Origin: Terriglobus roseus DSM 18391 | GTDB taxonomy: Bacteria; Acidobacteriota; Terriglobia; Terriglobales; Acidobacteriaceae | NCBI RefSeq assembly: GCF_000265425.1 | Contig: NC_018014.1 | Location: forward strand, 3,782,001 to 3,846,000 | Direction: 5' to 3' | DNA length: 64,000 nt | Shown: positions 26,460-35,927 of the stretch, one piece after another | Layout: each line of letters opens with the position of its first letter | Position numbering within the stretch: the stretch's first letter is position 1 | Translations under genes and position numbers: made by a program | Notes under the pieces: generated by a model | Seen by the model: the letters and a program-made list of their open reading frames with translations, nothing else | What the model was told of the DNA's origin: nothing | Databases searched by the model: none

Positions 26460-29048
26460 ATGCGTGAACAGCCCTTCTCGCCGCACCTCCCTAAGGTTCT
26501 TATCGCAGCGCTGGAAGAACGAGCACTCGGGGAGGGCCTATCGATCGAAGACTTCATAGTCTTCGCGATCGCTGAGAAAATTGCACGATCCGAACATCAA
26601 ACCTGGCAGACTCAAAAGTCTGAACTGAGCAGAACCGTCGTCGCTCAGGAGGAACAAGCAGAGAAGAATAACCAGTCTATGCTGGCGGATCTTTTCGAAC
26701 AAGCGCCTATTTTCATCGCTGTCTTAGCAGGTCCAGAGCACGTCTTTGAGATGGTCAACCAGTCGTGTCGAGACTTCCTGGGCGGTCGGGAGTTGCTTGG
26801 GAGGCGGGCTGCAGAGTGTTTCCCCGAATCAGCCAAGACAGCTTGGCTGGAGCTGCTCGATGACGTCTACCAACGTGGCGATGTGCGTCTTGAACAGGAC
26901 GTCCAGGTGTCGCTTACCTCCAGTGACGGGAGGACTCCTGAAATCAAGTACGTAGACATCATGTACAAGCCACGGCTCGATTCGGCAGGACTTGTGAACG
27001 GCATCATCACACTTGGGGTGGATCGTAGCCTGCTTTATGAAGTGTTACACAGCACGAGCGATGGCATCTTCTTACTTGATCGAGACTGGCGCTTCGTCTA
27101 TCTAAACCCATGCGCCATTGAGCTCTTGAGCGGTGGAAAAGCTTTAGTAGGCCGCAATGTATGGGAAGCGTTCGAGGCGGCTTCCTCCCTTGAGTTCTGG
27201 GACAAGTACCACACGACAATGGAACAGCGGGTCCCAACGGAGTTTGAAGCTTACTATCCGGCACCGCTCGATCGCTGGTTTCAGGTACACGCTCACCCAA
27301 TCAGCCAAGGTATCAGTGTCTTCTTCCGTGACATAACAGAAAGGAGGGGCGAGACCGTTAGGCTGCGATTGTTGGAACAAACGGTCGATGCTGCCCCCAT
27401 CGGCATCGCTCTATCCGAATACAAAAGCGCAGACGATTGTCCCTTGATCTACGTCAATCCCGCCTTCGAACGCTTAACCGGCTATTCCGCCGAAGAGGTA
27501 CTTGGTACCGACTGTCGCTTTCTTCAAGGTTCCGACCTTGGACAGCCAGGCGGCTCTACACTTCAAAGCGCAATTGCGAATGGGTGCTCCGGAAAGGCTG
27601 TTCTTCGCAACTACAAGAAGGACGGTACTCGCTTTCTGAACGAGGTCCACATTTCGCACGTTCGCGGTTCGGACAGCAAGGTGAGTCACATCATAGGACT
27701 CCAATACGACGTGACGGAGCAGCTCGAAACAAGGGAGCAGCTTGCCAAGCAGGCACGACATGATGCTTTGACTGGCCTCAGCAATCGGCACGCGCTGTTG
27801 GAACACCTAGAGACGACTTTAGCCCATGCAAAAGCATCGGGTAGGCCTGTCGCCGTTGTCGTCCTAGACCTTGATAACTTCAAGCACATGAATGACCGGT
27901 TCGGCCACATCGAAACCGATAGAATCCTTGTACACGTCAGCCGCCGGATTGCATCGTTCGCAGGCGTCCAGACTGCAGCGAGGCTCGGAGGGGATGAATT
28001 TGCACTAATCCTTTCGCAGTGGAACGATCATACCGATCTCGGAAAACTGGTTGAACAGCTCCTCCACGAAATCAGCAAACCTCTACCACTGGGCAGTAAG
28101 GAGATTTTGATTACCGGAAGTGCCGGCATTGCCCTCTTTCCGCAGGACACCGTTGAACCAGAAGAGCTCCTGCAGATGGCGGACGTTTCGATGTACGCGG
28201 TCAAGCGACGCGGTAAGAACTCGTTTCGGTTTTATACCGCCGATCTGCGTTTCAATCAGAACGAACCGCTGGACGTGGCCGTTGGATTTCGACGGGCACT
28301 TGCAAACAGTGAGTTTGAGCTCTATTACCAACCACGCGTGAACGCATCGTCGAAGCGGATCATTGGCTGTGAAGCGCTCATTCGCTGGAATCATCCGGAT
28401 CGTGGCACCCTTCTTCCGGCTCAGTTCATTCGTATCGCCGAAGATACCGGGCTCATCAACGAGATCGGACGTTGGGTGCTTGAAGAAGCTCTGCAGCAAA
28501 ACGCGTCATGGCGTCGATCTGGCTTCCAGTCCGCCCTCATTTCAATAAATGTGTCCCCTTCACAGATCCGTGATCCAAACTTCCCAGCCATAGTTCAAGA
28601 TGCACTTGCCAGGTATCGCTTGCCCGGGACATCTCTCGAACTTGAACTCACGGAGTCTCTACTCATCGACAATGGCGAACTCGCCGAATCTTCGCTGCGT
28701 CTTTTGAAGAAGCTCGGGGTTCGCATCGCTATCGACGATTTCGGGACCGGGTACTCGGGCCTTCAATACCTTGCTCGTTTCCCTATCGACACAATCAAGA
28801 TTGATCAAGGCTTCACCCGAAACATAACTTCCGACCATCTGTCCGCCACCATCTGCAAATCAATTCTCACATTGGGGCGCGACCTTGGCCTGACGACGGT
28901 CGCAGAAGGCGTTGAATCGGTCGAGCAGGCCGAACTACTCCGATCTTGGAGCTGTAAGGAATTGCAAGGACATCTGTTTGGTAAGCCGTGGCCCCGCAAC
29001 ATGGCTGAACGGGCGTTTCAAAAAACGCGCCCTCAAAAGTCCCCGTAG
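26460..29048 (+). CDS. multi-PAS/LOV-like GGDEF-EAL cyclic-di-GMP protein
   Basis: An 862-residue soluble signalling protein. After an N-terminal coiled region come two PAS domains (about 75-185 and 190-295). A third PAS (about 305-425) carries the LOV flavin signature with Cys352 in GTDCRFLQ, plus NYKKDGTRFLNEVHISHV and a conserved Gln in GLQYDVTEQ. Diguanylate cyclase domain: intact GGDEF at 510-514, no RxxD inhibitory site. Phosphodiesterase domain: EAL at 638-640 with ALIRWNHP, DDFGTGYSGL and KIDQGF, so both output domains may be active. It probably tunes cyclic-di-GMP (biofilm, motility) in response to blue light or redox. The gene stands alone. Confidence 0.92.
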   Translation: MREQPFSPHLPKVLIAALEERALGEGLSIEDFIVFAIAEKIARSEHQTWQTQKSELSRTVVAQEEQAEKNNQSMLADLFEQAPIFIAVLAGPEHVFEMVNQSCRDFLGGRELLGRRAAECFPESAKTAWLELLDDVYQRGDVRLEQDVQVSLTSSDGRTPEIKYVDIMYKPRLDSAGLVNGIITLGVDRSLLYEVLHSTSDGIFLLDRDWRFVYLNPCAIELLSGGKALVGRNVWEAFEAASSLEFWDKYHTTMEQRVPTEFEAYYPAPLDRWFQVHAHPISQGISVFFRDITERRGETVRLRLLEQTVDAAPIGIALSEYKSADDCPLIYVNPAFERLTGYSAEEVLGTDCRFLQGSDLGQPGGSTLQSAIANGCSGKAVLRNYKKDGTRFLNEVHISHVRGSDSKVSHIIGLQYDVTEQLETREQLAKQARHDALTGLSNRHALLEHLETTLAHAKASGRPVAVVVLDLDNFKHMNDRFGHIETDRILVHVSRRIASFAGVQTAARLGGDEFALILSQWNDHTDLGKLVEQLLHEISKPLPLGSKEILITGSAGIALFPQDTVEPEELLQMADVSMYAVKRRGKNSFRFYTADLRFNQNEPLDVAVGFRRALANSEFELYYQPRVNASSKRIIGCEALIRWNHPDRGTLLPAQFIRIAEDTGLINEIGRWVLEEALQQNASWRRSGFQSALISINVSPSQIRDPNFPAIVQDALARYRLPGTSLELELTESLLIDNGELAESSLRLLKKLGVRIAIDDFGTGYSGLQYLARFPIDTIKIDQGFTRNITSDHLSATICKSILTLGRDLGLTTVAEGVESVEQAELLRSWSCKELQGHLFGKPWPRNMAERAFQKTRPQKSP

Positions 29049-29114
29049 ATTTGCGCGTTAAGATCTGCCTCACGATTCCGCTCTGCTTTCGCAACGTAGG
29101 AGCTTTTTCAATAG

Positions 29115-29432
29115 ATCAAACATGTCGCGCAGGCGAACTATGCCGTTGCGTCAACTATCATCGCCTCTGAGCCAGCAGTGCCCCCAGATGGGATCGGCAG
29201 GCTACGGTCCAAAGAAGATATCCTTGAGGCATTGGCGAAGACATTCGTTGCCATTCGCATCGCAATCCTGACAAGCACAACAACGAACGCAAACGATGTG
29301 GTTGATGATCCTGGTGTCGGACCGAATCAAACCCGTGCCAGCGAAGCAGCTTGGGCTGCAGTTCATGGGTACGATCATTATGGCCAGGTGATCGGATATC
29401 TGCGCTGGAACGGCATCATCCCTAAGCCGTAG
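29115..29432 (+). pseudogene. relic of a DinB-like family gene (C-terminal two thirds)
   Basis: The frame is open from a stop at 29112 and reads KHVAQANYAVASTIIASEPA, KEDILEALAKTFVAIRIAIL and ends HGYDHYGQVIGYLRWNGIIP. These are the second helix (HVAQANY) and the last helix (DHYGQ.V.YLR.NGI.P) of DinB-like four-helix proteins, which use three histidines to bind metal. The N-terminal helix with the first histidine is absent, and no sound start exists; GTG 29178 is the only candidate. Confidence 0.6.
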
Positions 29433-29475
29433 CGAACTGATCGCATCTCGCACGGAAGTCTACGGAGGCACGTTT

Positions 29476-30534
29476 ATGAGTCACCCAGATCTGGAACATA
29501 GGGGTCTGCCCATCCGTCCCATCATGGGGATCGCAGCCGTGGTCACCATTGCGGGTGCGGCGTTCGCCTACACTGCCGGCTGGCTGTCGCCGCATCGTCT
29601 CACTCCGCAGAAGTTTGTTGCAGCGCTCGCGCCACCTAAGGGCCCTGCTCTCGGTCATCGTCGAAATCACGTCATCGGCATCTGCTACACCGGGACATTC
29701 ACCGCGAACGGCGCAGGCAGCGCTCTTTCTACCGCACAAGTATTCAGGTCGGGCCAGTATCCCGTTGTCGGCCGCTTCAACCTCCCCGGTGGTGATCCGC
29801 ACATGCCTGACGCTCTGGCGCAGGCTCGCGGCTTTAGCTTCCGCATCACCACCCCCGATGGGGGCGACTGGCGATCGGCGATGCTGGATGCTCCCTTTTT
29901 CGCCGCCTCTTCACCCGAGAACTTCTACAAGTTCATCACCGCAGCAGCCAGCAAGAATCCCAACGACATCAAGACCTACCTCGGCGCGCACCCTGAAACG
30001 CTGTCCTTCATTGGGTGGGCAAAGGGTCATCCGCGCACCGAAAGCTGGGCCGAAGACCGGTTCAACAGCCTAAACTCCTTCGTATTTACTGACGGGTCTG
30101 GTACAAAGCGGACCGGCCGATGGTCGCTCGTACCCTCTGCACCCGCGGTCACTCTCACGCCCGACGAACTCAAAGCACGTGACCCCAATTTTCTCTTGCA
30201 GGACATCACCCAGCGCGTAGCCGCCGCACCACAGCATTGGGACCTTATTTTAACCATCGCCAATCCCGGAGATTCTACATCCGACCCGACGAAAGCCTGG
30301 CCGGTTGATCGACAAACTATCAAAGCTGGCATGCTTACTGTGAGCCAGATCGAAGATGAGGCCAATGGTCCCTGCCGCGATGTCAATTTTGATCCGGCGG
30401 TTCTACCAGCCGGCATTGCTACTTCGGACGATGGGTTCCCCGCTGCCCGTTCAGCCGCGTACCGCGTTTCTTTCGACAAGCGGATAGCGGAAGCAAAGAG
30501 CTACCCGCACACCACAGCAGGAGGACAGCAATGA
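29476..30534 (+). CDS. catalase-like heme peroxidase, membrane-anchored
   Basis: A 352-residue protein with one N-terminal membrane helix (GIAAVVTIAGAAFAYTAGWL) followed by a minimal catalase fold of about 310 residues, the catalase-related peroxidase (SrpA-like) type. Likely distal His65 lies in RRNHVIGICYTGTFTANG, and the proximal heme Tyr at about 329 in RSAAYRVSFDKR. RFNLPGGDPHMPDALAQARG and FAASSPENFYKFI are typical. It would degrade peroxide or oxidise organic donors in the periplasm. ACGGAGG precedes the ATG. Its stop overlaps the ATG of the cytochrome b561 gene (ATGA), so the two are co-translated and may form an electron-transfer pair. Confidence 0.9.
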   Translation: MSHPDLEHRGLPIRPIMGIAAVVTIAGAAFAYTAGWLSPHRLTPQKFVAALAPPKGPALGHRRNHVIGICYTGTFTANGAGSALSTAQVFRSGQYPVVGRFNLPGGDPHMPDALAQARGFSFRITTPDGGDWRSAMLDAPFFAASSPENFYKFITAAASKNPNDIKTYLGAHPETLSFIGWAKGHPRTESWAEDRFNSLNSFVFTDGSGTKRTGRWSLVPSAPAVTLTPDELKARDPNFLLQDITQRVAAAPQHWDLILTIANPGDSTSDPTKAWPVDRQTIKAGMLTVSQIEDEANGPCRDVNFDPAVLPAGIATSDDGFPAARSAAYRVSFDKRIAEAKSYPHTTAGGQQ

Positions 30535-31103
30535 GTGACGCAAAACGTTTCGCTACACCGCAGCGCGTTATGCACTGGCTGATGGCCGCCTGCATCATCG
30601 CGATCCTTTTTATTGGGGTTGGGATGGTGGCAACCGTCGCGCCCAAGTACCTTACGCTCTACCAGGTTCACAAGCCGCTTGGGATAGTCATCTTCATTCT
30701 GGCGCTCATTCGCCTGGCCATGCGTGTTGGCTATGGCGCACCTGCGCTTCCCAAAGACATGCCCTTCATGATGCGCCTTGCCGCAGAGTCCTCACAGTAC
30801 GTGTTCTACGCTCTTATGCTCGCTATGCCGCTCCTCGGCTGGGGCATGCTCTCCGCCGCGTCGCACCCCGTCCTCTTATTCGGTGGCGTGCACATTTTTC
30901 CGATCCTGCCAGTCAACGAGACGCTCTATTCCCTTCTCCGTCAGGCACATGTCTATCTCGCTTTTGCCTTCTACGCACTCATCCTCATGCACGTCGGCGC
31001 ACTCCTCTTTCACAAGTTCGTCCGAAAAGATGGCGTCTTTGAAGCTATGGCTCCGGTGCTCACTCCAAATCAGGTGGAAGAGCTAAACGCAAAGAACTCC
31101 TAA
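30531..31103 (+). CDS. cytochrome b561 family membrane protein
   Basis: A 190-residue protein with four membrane helices and heme-ligand histidines in VMHWLMAACIIAILFIGVG, YQVHKPLGIVIFILALIRLA and VYLAFAFYALILMHVGALLFH. This is the bacterial cytochrome b561 pattern (two hemes b, quinol side and periplasmic side). The ATG lies inside the stop of the catalase-like gene. In other bacteria the same two families occur together, and the b561 is thought to pass quinol electrons to the periplasmic heme enzyme. Confidence 0.92.
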   Translation: MSDAKRFATPQRVMHWLMAACIIAILFIGVGMVATVAPKYLTLYQVHKPLGIVIFILALIRLAMRVGYGAPALPKDMPFMMRLAAESSQYVFYALMLAMPLLGWGMLSAASHPVLLFGGVHIFPILPVNETLYSLLRQAHVYLAFAFYALILMHVGALLFHKFVRKDGVFEAMAPVLTPNQVEELNAKNS

Positions 31104-31394
31104 GCTGCATATGCAGGCTACCGGGGTTCCTTTGGGCTCGTGTTGTGCAGGTTCTGTCACCCATCGAGTGTCCAAGTTTCACCGAGATCTTTCTGGCAGA
31201 ATACCCCTCGGCTGTCGAATCACGCCTGCTTTCCCTGCATGTGATGTTGCGCCGTGGCTGTCTTTATTCACAGTTTGATGTCTGAGTTTGATCGCGTTCT
31301 TCGCCGCACTTTCTGAAGGCCGCCAGCGCCCACACCCTGAGCACACATGGCATCCTGTAGTTCACAGGACTTGGGCGGCCTCTGATGTGGATGA

Positions 31395-31673
31395 TTATTG
31401 ATCTGAGAGTCGAAACCCTTTGGCCTGCATAGTCCTAGCGTCGGGAACAGGTACCAGCTTGGACCAACGCTGCACGCCCTCATCAAGGACCGTTTGCACA
31501 TCTTCTCCGCAAAGGAACTTACACTCGGCGGCGGCGAAACTGACTGCCTCCGCGACACTCTGAAACGTCTTGGAATAGAAGGCTCTTTGGGTAACAAGAT
31601 GCAGTTCGATCTGTCGTGCGCCTGAGTAAAAACTGACCAAAGCTTGGTCTTTCGGGATGTAGTGCGTTGGCAT
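31395..31673 (-). CDS. small hypothetical protein
   Basis: A 92-residue frame, MPTHYIPKDQALVSFYSGAR then TFQSVAEAVSFAAAECKFLC and LDEGVQRWSKLVPVPDART. The mix of residues and helix pattern look like a folded protein, but there is no ribosome-binding site and I recognise no family. It stands alone downstream of, and opposite to, the b561 gene. Confidence 0.42.
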   Translation of the reverse strand: MPTHYIPKDQALVSFYSGARQIELHLVTQRAFYSKTFQSVAEAVSFAAAECKFLCGEDVQTVLDEGVQRWSKLVPVPDARTMQAKGFRLSDQ

Positions 31674-32255
31674 GACAGCAGCGTAACACTAGCCCAAGCG
31701 CAAGAAACATCGCTCGCACTCGCCCTTGTCTTTTGCAACATGATTGTCCTTGGACGTCTTCCAGAAGCCGTCGAAGGGCCGGTCCACCTCCGCGTTATTC
31801 AACTTGACATGCGCATTTCTCTGGCTGACCCAGACCTTCAGGAAAGAGTCGGCCGGGTTTCGCCTCCGATGCGCTGAAACCTCAACAAGTTGACCGCCGG
31901 TGAGTTGCTGTCGCTGCCAAGGAGCCCTTTGCACGCAAAGCGGAGCGCTGGTAACAGTGCAACGAAAGCGTGAAGCCTGTCTGGAGTCATCACAAGTCGC
32001 TTAGCCATGAGGTAAACAGGTCATCACTCAGACCATGGCATCAACCTGACTCTTCGAGATGAAGCTAATCTATCCAGAACTACAGAGCGCCGAGAGGGAT
32101 AACTCTCGGCGCCGTCGCCACAACCAGAGAGCGCTCCCCCTTGGATTGTCTCCGTCAGGCATCGTTAACTTCTCACAGGCGGCGAACTAGGTCTAGTGAC
32201 GGGAGCGTCGCACTGCAAGTTGATTGCGATTTAATGAACAAATCTTACGCGAACC
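31674..32255. other. 580-bp stretch without a supported gene
   Basis: Short frames on both strands at 31644-31934 are open but show no family likeness or start signals. The region ends at the DNA-ligase relic. Confidence 0.4.
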
Positions 32256-32900
32256 TTAATTCCTGTCGCCGGGTGTGTAGCCGCCGATGACGAACTCCTG
32301 CGCCATGTTCATGCGCTGCTTCACCCATAGGCCGGAGCATATGCCGGGTTCGTACAGTCCGTTCAGACGCTTGGCCACGATGCCCTCGAGCGAGTGAGCG
32401 CGAACCGTGTCGAGCATCTGTTGTAGCGGCACCTGGACGCTTATGCCAAGTTGCGCATCACCGGAGACAGCTTCTCCAGCAACCCTCGACGCTCAGGAGA
32501 GGCTTGGACAACATGCTCTTCCCGCGGAGGTGCAAGAGGTCGAACGCGTAGAAGACCAGATGTGAATAGCGGCTCTTCCGGTTTTGCAAGAGCTGGAAGC
32601 TCGGGCGACCGACCGCGTCGAGCGCGCACAGTTCACCGTCGACGGCGGTACCAGGCGGCAGCAGATGTGCCAGAGCTGCGCATGGGCCGGATGCCTGTTC
32701 GGTGAGCGGCTTGCCGTTGCGAGACAACATCTGTACGGCGCCGCTGCCTCGCATGGCCTGCGCACGGTAGCCGTCGAGCTTAATCTCGTACGTCCACGCG
32801 CTCCTTCCGGCAGCTTCTTCACCGCAAGGCATTCCATGGGCGCGGTGAAAGGTGTTTCGGGCATAGAGGTTATGGGGTCCAGGAGTTCGAATGCGCGCGG
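32256..32900 (-). pseudogene. relic of an ATP-dependent DNA ligase (LigD/LigC type)
   Basis: Three frames on the minus strand together recover ligase sequence: FTAPMECLAVKKLPEG (about 32800-32850), then WTYEIKLDGYRAQAM with the adenylation lysine (KLDG), LPPGTAVDGELCALDAVGRP and LVFYAFDLLHLRG, and finally LEGIVAKRLNGLYEPGICSG, WVKQRMNMAQEFVIGGYTPG ending at 32256. At least two frameshifts and an internal deletion separate them, so no full enzyme can be made. The OB-fold tail is also missing. Confidence 0.85.
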
Positions 32901-33234
32901 GGGCGGGTGGTATGAATTGGTACCGAGCTAGAGCCGATCAGCGGTCTTGTGATTGGGTAAATATCTTAACCGCGCAGTGGAAGCGGGATCGTCAGATTTT
33001 CGCCGTCTATGTCATCCGAGAGATAAATTTTACAGATGGTTCACCGTTGTGCCACTGCGTTGGCCTTGCACAGTCTCTGGCTCAACCAAGCGCCCCGACT
33101 GCGTCCCACCCTCAAAGCTTCTCAGGAGTGGGAGGCTTTGCATGATCACATCATCTCGTGCCCGAAGTGCACAGCCTTGCTACCCGGGCCACCATTTAGC
33201 CCTTTCGATGGCATCGAGCGCCGCCGGACCCGAC
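32901..33234. other. stretch with one weak small frame
   Basis: A + strand frame at 33036-33251 (71 codons) contains EWEALHDHIISCPKCTALL, a CxxC next to a histidine as in small zinc-binding proteins, but it has no ribosome-binding site. I do not call it as a gene. Confidence 0.35.
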
Positions 33235-33450
33235 TCATTCAGCGTCGGTGACGGACCGCGCGGTCAGTTCTTCCTGCAGTTGAAATAGCGCCGCATCTAG
33301 CAAAGCCTCTTCGAGGCGAAGCTCGCCCGCAAACCTCGATTCCTCGAGTTGTTCTGCAGTAAATAGCGCAGCACCGTGGTCCGCGAAGGTGACGAGTAGG
33401 CCATTTGGGAGTACATCGGCGGCCACGATCTTGGGTGACTCGGATTGCAT
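33235..33450 (-). CDS. small hypothetical protein
   Basis: A 71-residue acidic protein: MQSESPKIVAADVLPNGLLV, then TFADHGAALFTAEQLEES and a helical end LRLEEALLDAALFQLQEELT. The opening beta-hairpin (ADVLPNGLLVTFADHGAALF) resembles short acidobacterial proteins I have seen as unannotated genes. It has no clear ribosome-binding site and stands alone. Confidence 0.5.
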   Translation of the reverse strand: MQSESPKIVAADVLPNGLLVTFADHGAALFTAEQLEESRFAGELRLEEALLDAALFQLQEELTARSVTDAE

Positions 33451-33782
33451 AGATCTGTTCTATCGAAGCATAACGGGGGACGTCTTCCGCTTACCCGGAG
33501 AACGCTCAAAATCGGGACTTCACGGCTGAATCGCTTCACGTAGCATTCATGCGAGCTCTGTAGGTAGCCCCGCGCGCGGCGGGACGCTCTGCAGTCTCAG
33601 CGAGGCCGGCCGGACCAGCTGTTAACCCGTCCTTTACCAGTCAGACATTATCGACTCCAGTCCTTCCAGCAAGGTAACGACGGCCTTTGTTCCTAGACGC
33701 AAGGCCCTCATCACCTTCGGGCCATTCGGAGGCGCGAAAGTGCTATGAGGAGAGCAGAGCCTGCGCTGCTAGCCTCAGCCAC
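33451..33782. other. 330-bp stretch, nothing recognised
   Basis: No gene, repeat or strong hairpin was seen between the two small genes on either side. Confidence 0.4.
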
Positions 33783-33995
33783 ATGAGCCTGAGATCGCCG
33801 TCAGAAAACGAACCGGAATGGATCGAACTGTTCACCGGCGACAGCGACGTCGCCGTGATCTACTGGCTGACCGCCGCGCGAAAACTCACCTGCCGAAATG
33901 ACGCCTTGCAAAAGGGTTGGAGCCGCTTCGCATACGCGGCGGAGATCGAGTGCATGCGCCGCGGCCTGCCCATGCCGGGGATACCGGAAGCATAA
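33783..33995 (+). CDS. small hypothetical protein
   Basis: A 70-residue protein: MSLRSPSENEPEWIELFTGD, SDVAVIYWLTAARKLTCRND, then RFAYAAEIECMRRGLPMPG. Aromatic and acidic residues alternate in a helix-like pattern. The frame is open further upstream to 33687 but that part is unlike protein, so ATG 33783 is preferred. It has no ribosome-binding site and no recognised family. Confidence 0.45.
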   Translation: MSLRSPSENEPEWIELFTGDSDVAVIYWLTAARKLTCRNDALQKGWSRFAYAAEIECMRRGLPMPGIPEA

Positions 33996-34363
33996 CGGCA
34001 TCCATAACCTGACGCGGCTCTTCATTGCAGGCTCCTAGACACCGGGTCCTTAGAACTCGGCAGAGGCTAAGCACCTTCGCTGCATTGGCGAGCTCGCTGC
34101 CGCCGGACGAATGCTTCCCGCAGAGGCCCCAACGCTGCGAGAAATCGCTGGGAAGTGGAGCCGACCGATCGGAGCATCTGGCGCGAACCCAGATCGCGCG
34201 CCGACTCGGACATCTGTTGTTCAGCTGAATCGCTAGTAACATCATCTCGTCTGATAGGCATCATGCACCCCGACGTTGACAGTACATGCACGCAGAAAAA
34301 GCTGCTGCCACGGTACAAGTTGGGTGGTGAAATTGACCAGGCGTAAATGCCTCTGGGAGTCCT
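33996..34363. other. 370-bp stretch, nothing recognised
   Basis: Frames on both strands here are short or overlap each other. No family likeness or repeat was found. Confidence 0.4.
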
Positions 34364-34588
34364 ATGCAAAGCAGGCGCCATTCCAAGGACGATCTGAACT
34401 CGGGACAAGGGCTGGCCTTGAGTAGTAGTGCTGCTATGTGGCTGAGCACCAATCTGACTGTCGCTAAATATCCACTTATGGTCCTGAGCATGATCGGCAT
34501 CGGGATGATGGCGCGCGCAGCTTATCGAGATCTCTTCCGACCCGAGCGTGGGTCGCAGCAAGATGCTGGTAGTCAACAGAGTTCGTGA
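34364..34588 (+). CDS. small single-span membrane protein, unknown
   Basis: A 74-residue frame with a GGGAG site five bases before ATG 34364. A basic N terminus is followed by a hydrophobic span around VAKYPLMVLSMIGIGMMARA and a charged end DLFRPERGSQQ. It looks like a small inner-membrane protein, and no family is recognised. Confidence 0.5.
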   Translation: MQSRRHSKDDLNSGQGLALSSSAAMWLSTNLTVAKYPLMVLSMIGIGMMARAAYRDLFRPERGSQQDAGSQQSS

Positions 34589-34800
34589 CTTCAAGTTTGA
34601 GAAGCGTAAAAAGTGGGAGCCGCGTGCACGACTCCCAAACGCGTTCTTAGTACCTGGGCAAAACTTTAGCAGCGGATCGGTTCCGGCGCATAGCAAAAAG
34701 GCATCAGGAAGGCAGATCTAGATCTCGTCGCCTTAAGCGGAAAGGTAGCCCGAAACGTAAAAGCCTTGGCGAACCGTTTGCTCACAGAACTTTGACCGCT

Positions 34801-35170
34801 TTACTGCGAAGTGGCAGCTCGGGCAATCGCTAGCCGGAACTCTCCGAGGTCGGTCTCGTTGGTGTTGCTCAGCAGATGATCGTGAGGCCATCCTCCGAGA
34901 AGATCGTCAAGAGTGCATTCGCTCCCATGTTGGTCCCATAGCGTTCAAAGGTCAGCCGTCCCTTCCCCGCGATCTCGTAGTGCTGCACCTAAACGCCATC
35001 GCCGTTGTTGTCGAGGCCCGGCGTCATCATCTCGTCTAACGACTTCGGGCTAAGGAGCTGCCCATAGAACAACGCCCCCGCGAACAGGCTGAGGTCATCT
35101 ACAGTGCTGTACATTGCGCCACCAGCAGACATGTTCTCGGGATACATGGCGTCTGCAAACTTCAGAGCTC
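34801..35170 (-). pseudogene. relic of a beta-lactamase-family serine hydrolase (C-terminal part)
   Basis: The minus strand reads DAMYPENMSAGGAMYSTVDD, LSLFAGALFYGQLLSPKSLD and MMTPGLDNNGDGV, then a TAG, VQHYEIAGKGRLTFERYGTN, and in another frame LLSNTNETDLGEFRLAIARA. This is the C-terminal half of a class C beta-lactamase/D-aminopeptidase-like protein (the SAGG..STVDDL and LLSN.N strands). An in-frame stop and a frameshift disable it, and the catalytic SxxK half is missing. Confidence 0.75.
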
Positions 35171-35253
35171 ACGAAACGGCGTTAGCAGAAGCTCCACGTC
35201 ACTGTTACCGCGAACCCGACTTTCGAGCTAGTACGGGTGTAATCTCGCTATCT

Positions 35254-35796
35254 ATGCGCAGATGGCGACACGTCTCCAACGCAGTCATCAACCTTCTGTG
35301 GACCAGCCTTTTCCTTACCCCGGTTTTTGTCTATTGTGCGCACCATGTACCTTCGAAATGGCTTCTTGTGTTCGGAATCGCTGCCATTCTTCCGCTTGGA
35401 CTTCCGAGAGCGATTTTGCAGAGGTTTCGGCTTGGTTCAGAGGTCGAAGTGTACCGCCGCCTTGGGGTGCCATTTCTGATGTGGTTCACCCAAGATGCTC
35501 CGTGGCTTATGCGGTGGGGCGGTGACCAGAGCAGGCGTGTTTCGCTTGATCGCAAACTCATCGCACAGGTGATACGAGAAACGTGGATGCGAGAGCGTTT
35601 CCATCTCGGGCTGCTTTTGTTCTGCGGGTTCTGCTCCGGCCAAGCGCTTTGTCAGATGCAGCTCAGGTGGTGCCTCGCTCTCATCTTCATCAACACTTTG
35701 TACAACTTGTACCCGGTTTGGCTGCAGCAATATGTTCGACTTCGTCTTAGCCGAGCTCTGGTGCGTGCCGTCATGTCACAGTCTGATAGCTTGTGA
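35254..35796 (+). CDS. membrane protein, glycosyl-diaponeurosporenoate acyltransferase-like
   Basis: A 180-residue membrane protein from MRRWRHVSNAVINLLWTSLF. It has about four hydrophobic spans (INLLWTSLFLTPVFVYCAHH, WLLVFGIAAILPLGLPRAIL, FHLGLLLFCGFCSGQALCQM, WCLALIFINTLYNLYPVWLQ) and the pair YRRLGVPFLMWFTQDA and NTLYNLYPVWLQQYVRLRL typical of the CrtO-like acyltransferase fold. In Acidobacteriota these are unassigned. ATG 35254 is chosen because the frame upstream (to 35104) runs across the beta-lactamase relic. Confidence 0.65.
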   Translation: MRRWRHVSNAVINLLWTSLFLTPVFVYCAHHVPSKWLLVFGIAAILPLGLPRAILQRFRLGSEVEVYRRLGVPFLMWFTQDAPWLMRWGGDQSRRVSLDRKLIAQVIRETWMRERFHLGLLLFCGFCSGQALCQMQLRWCLALIFINTLYNLYPVWLQQYVRLRLSRALVRAVMSQSDSL

Positions 35797-35872
35797 CTTC
35801 AGCTCTAGAGCTCACGACAACATGCAGGCGATACCTCGGAAAAACGATGATCTCGGCAAGTCCGAGAATACT

Positions 35873-35897
35873 GTTTCCGAAAACTCGACTTTCGAGG
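35873..35897. repeat. GTTTCCGAAAAC-type repeat, left copy
   Basis: GTTTCCGAAAACTCGACTT starts at 35873, about 55 bp before the phosphatase ATG. The same sequence with one change begins at 36276, just after that gene's stop. GTTTCCGAAAAC is nearly self-complementary. See the findings for the cassette idea. Confidence 0.65.
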
Positions 35898-35927
35898 ATG
35901 GAGCGCCGCCTATAGTAGTTTCAGTGC

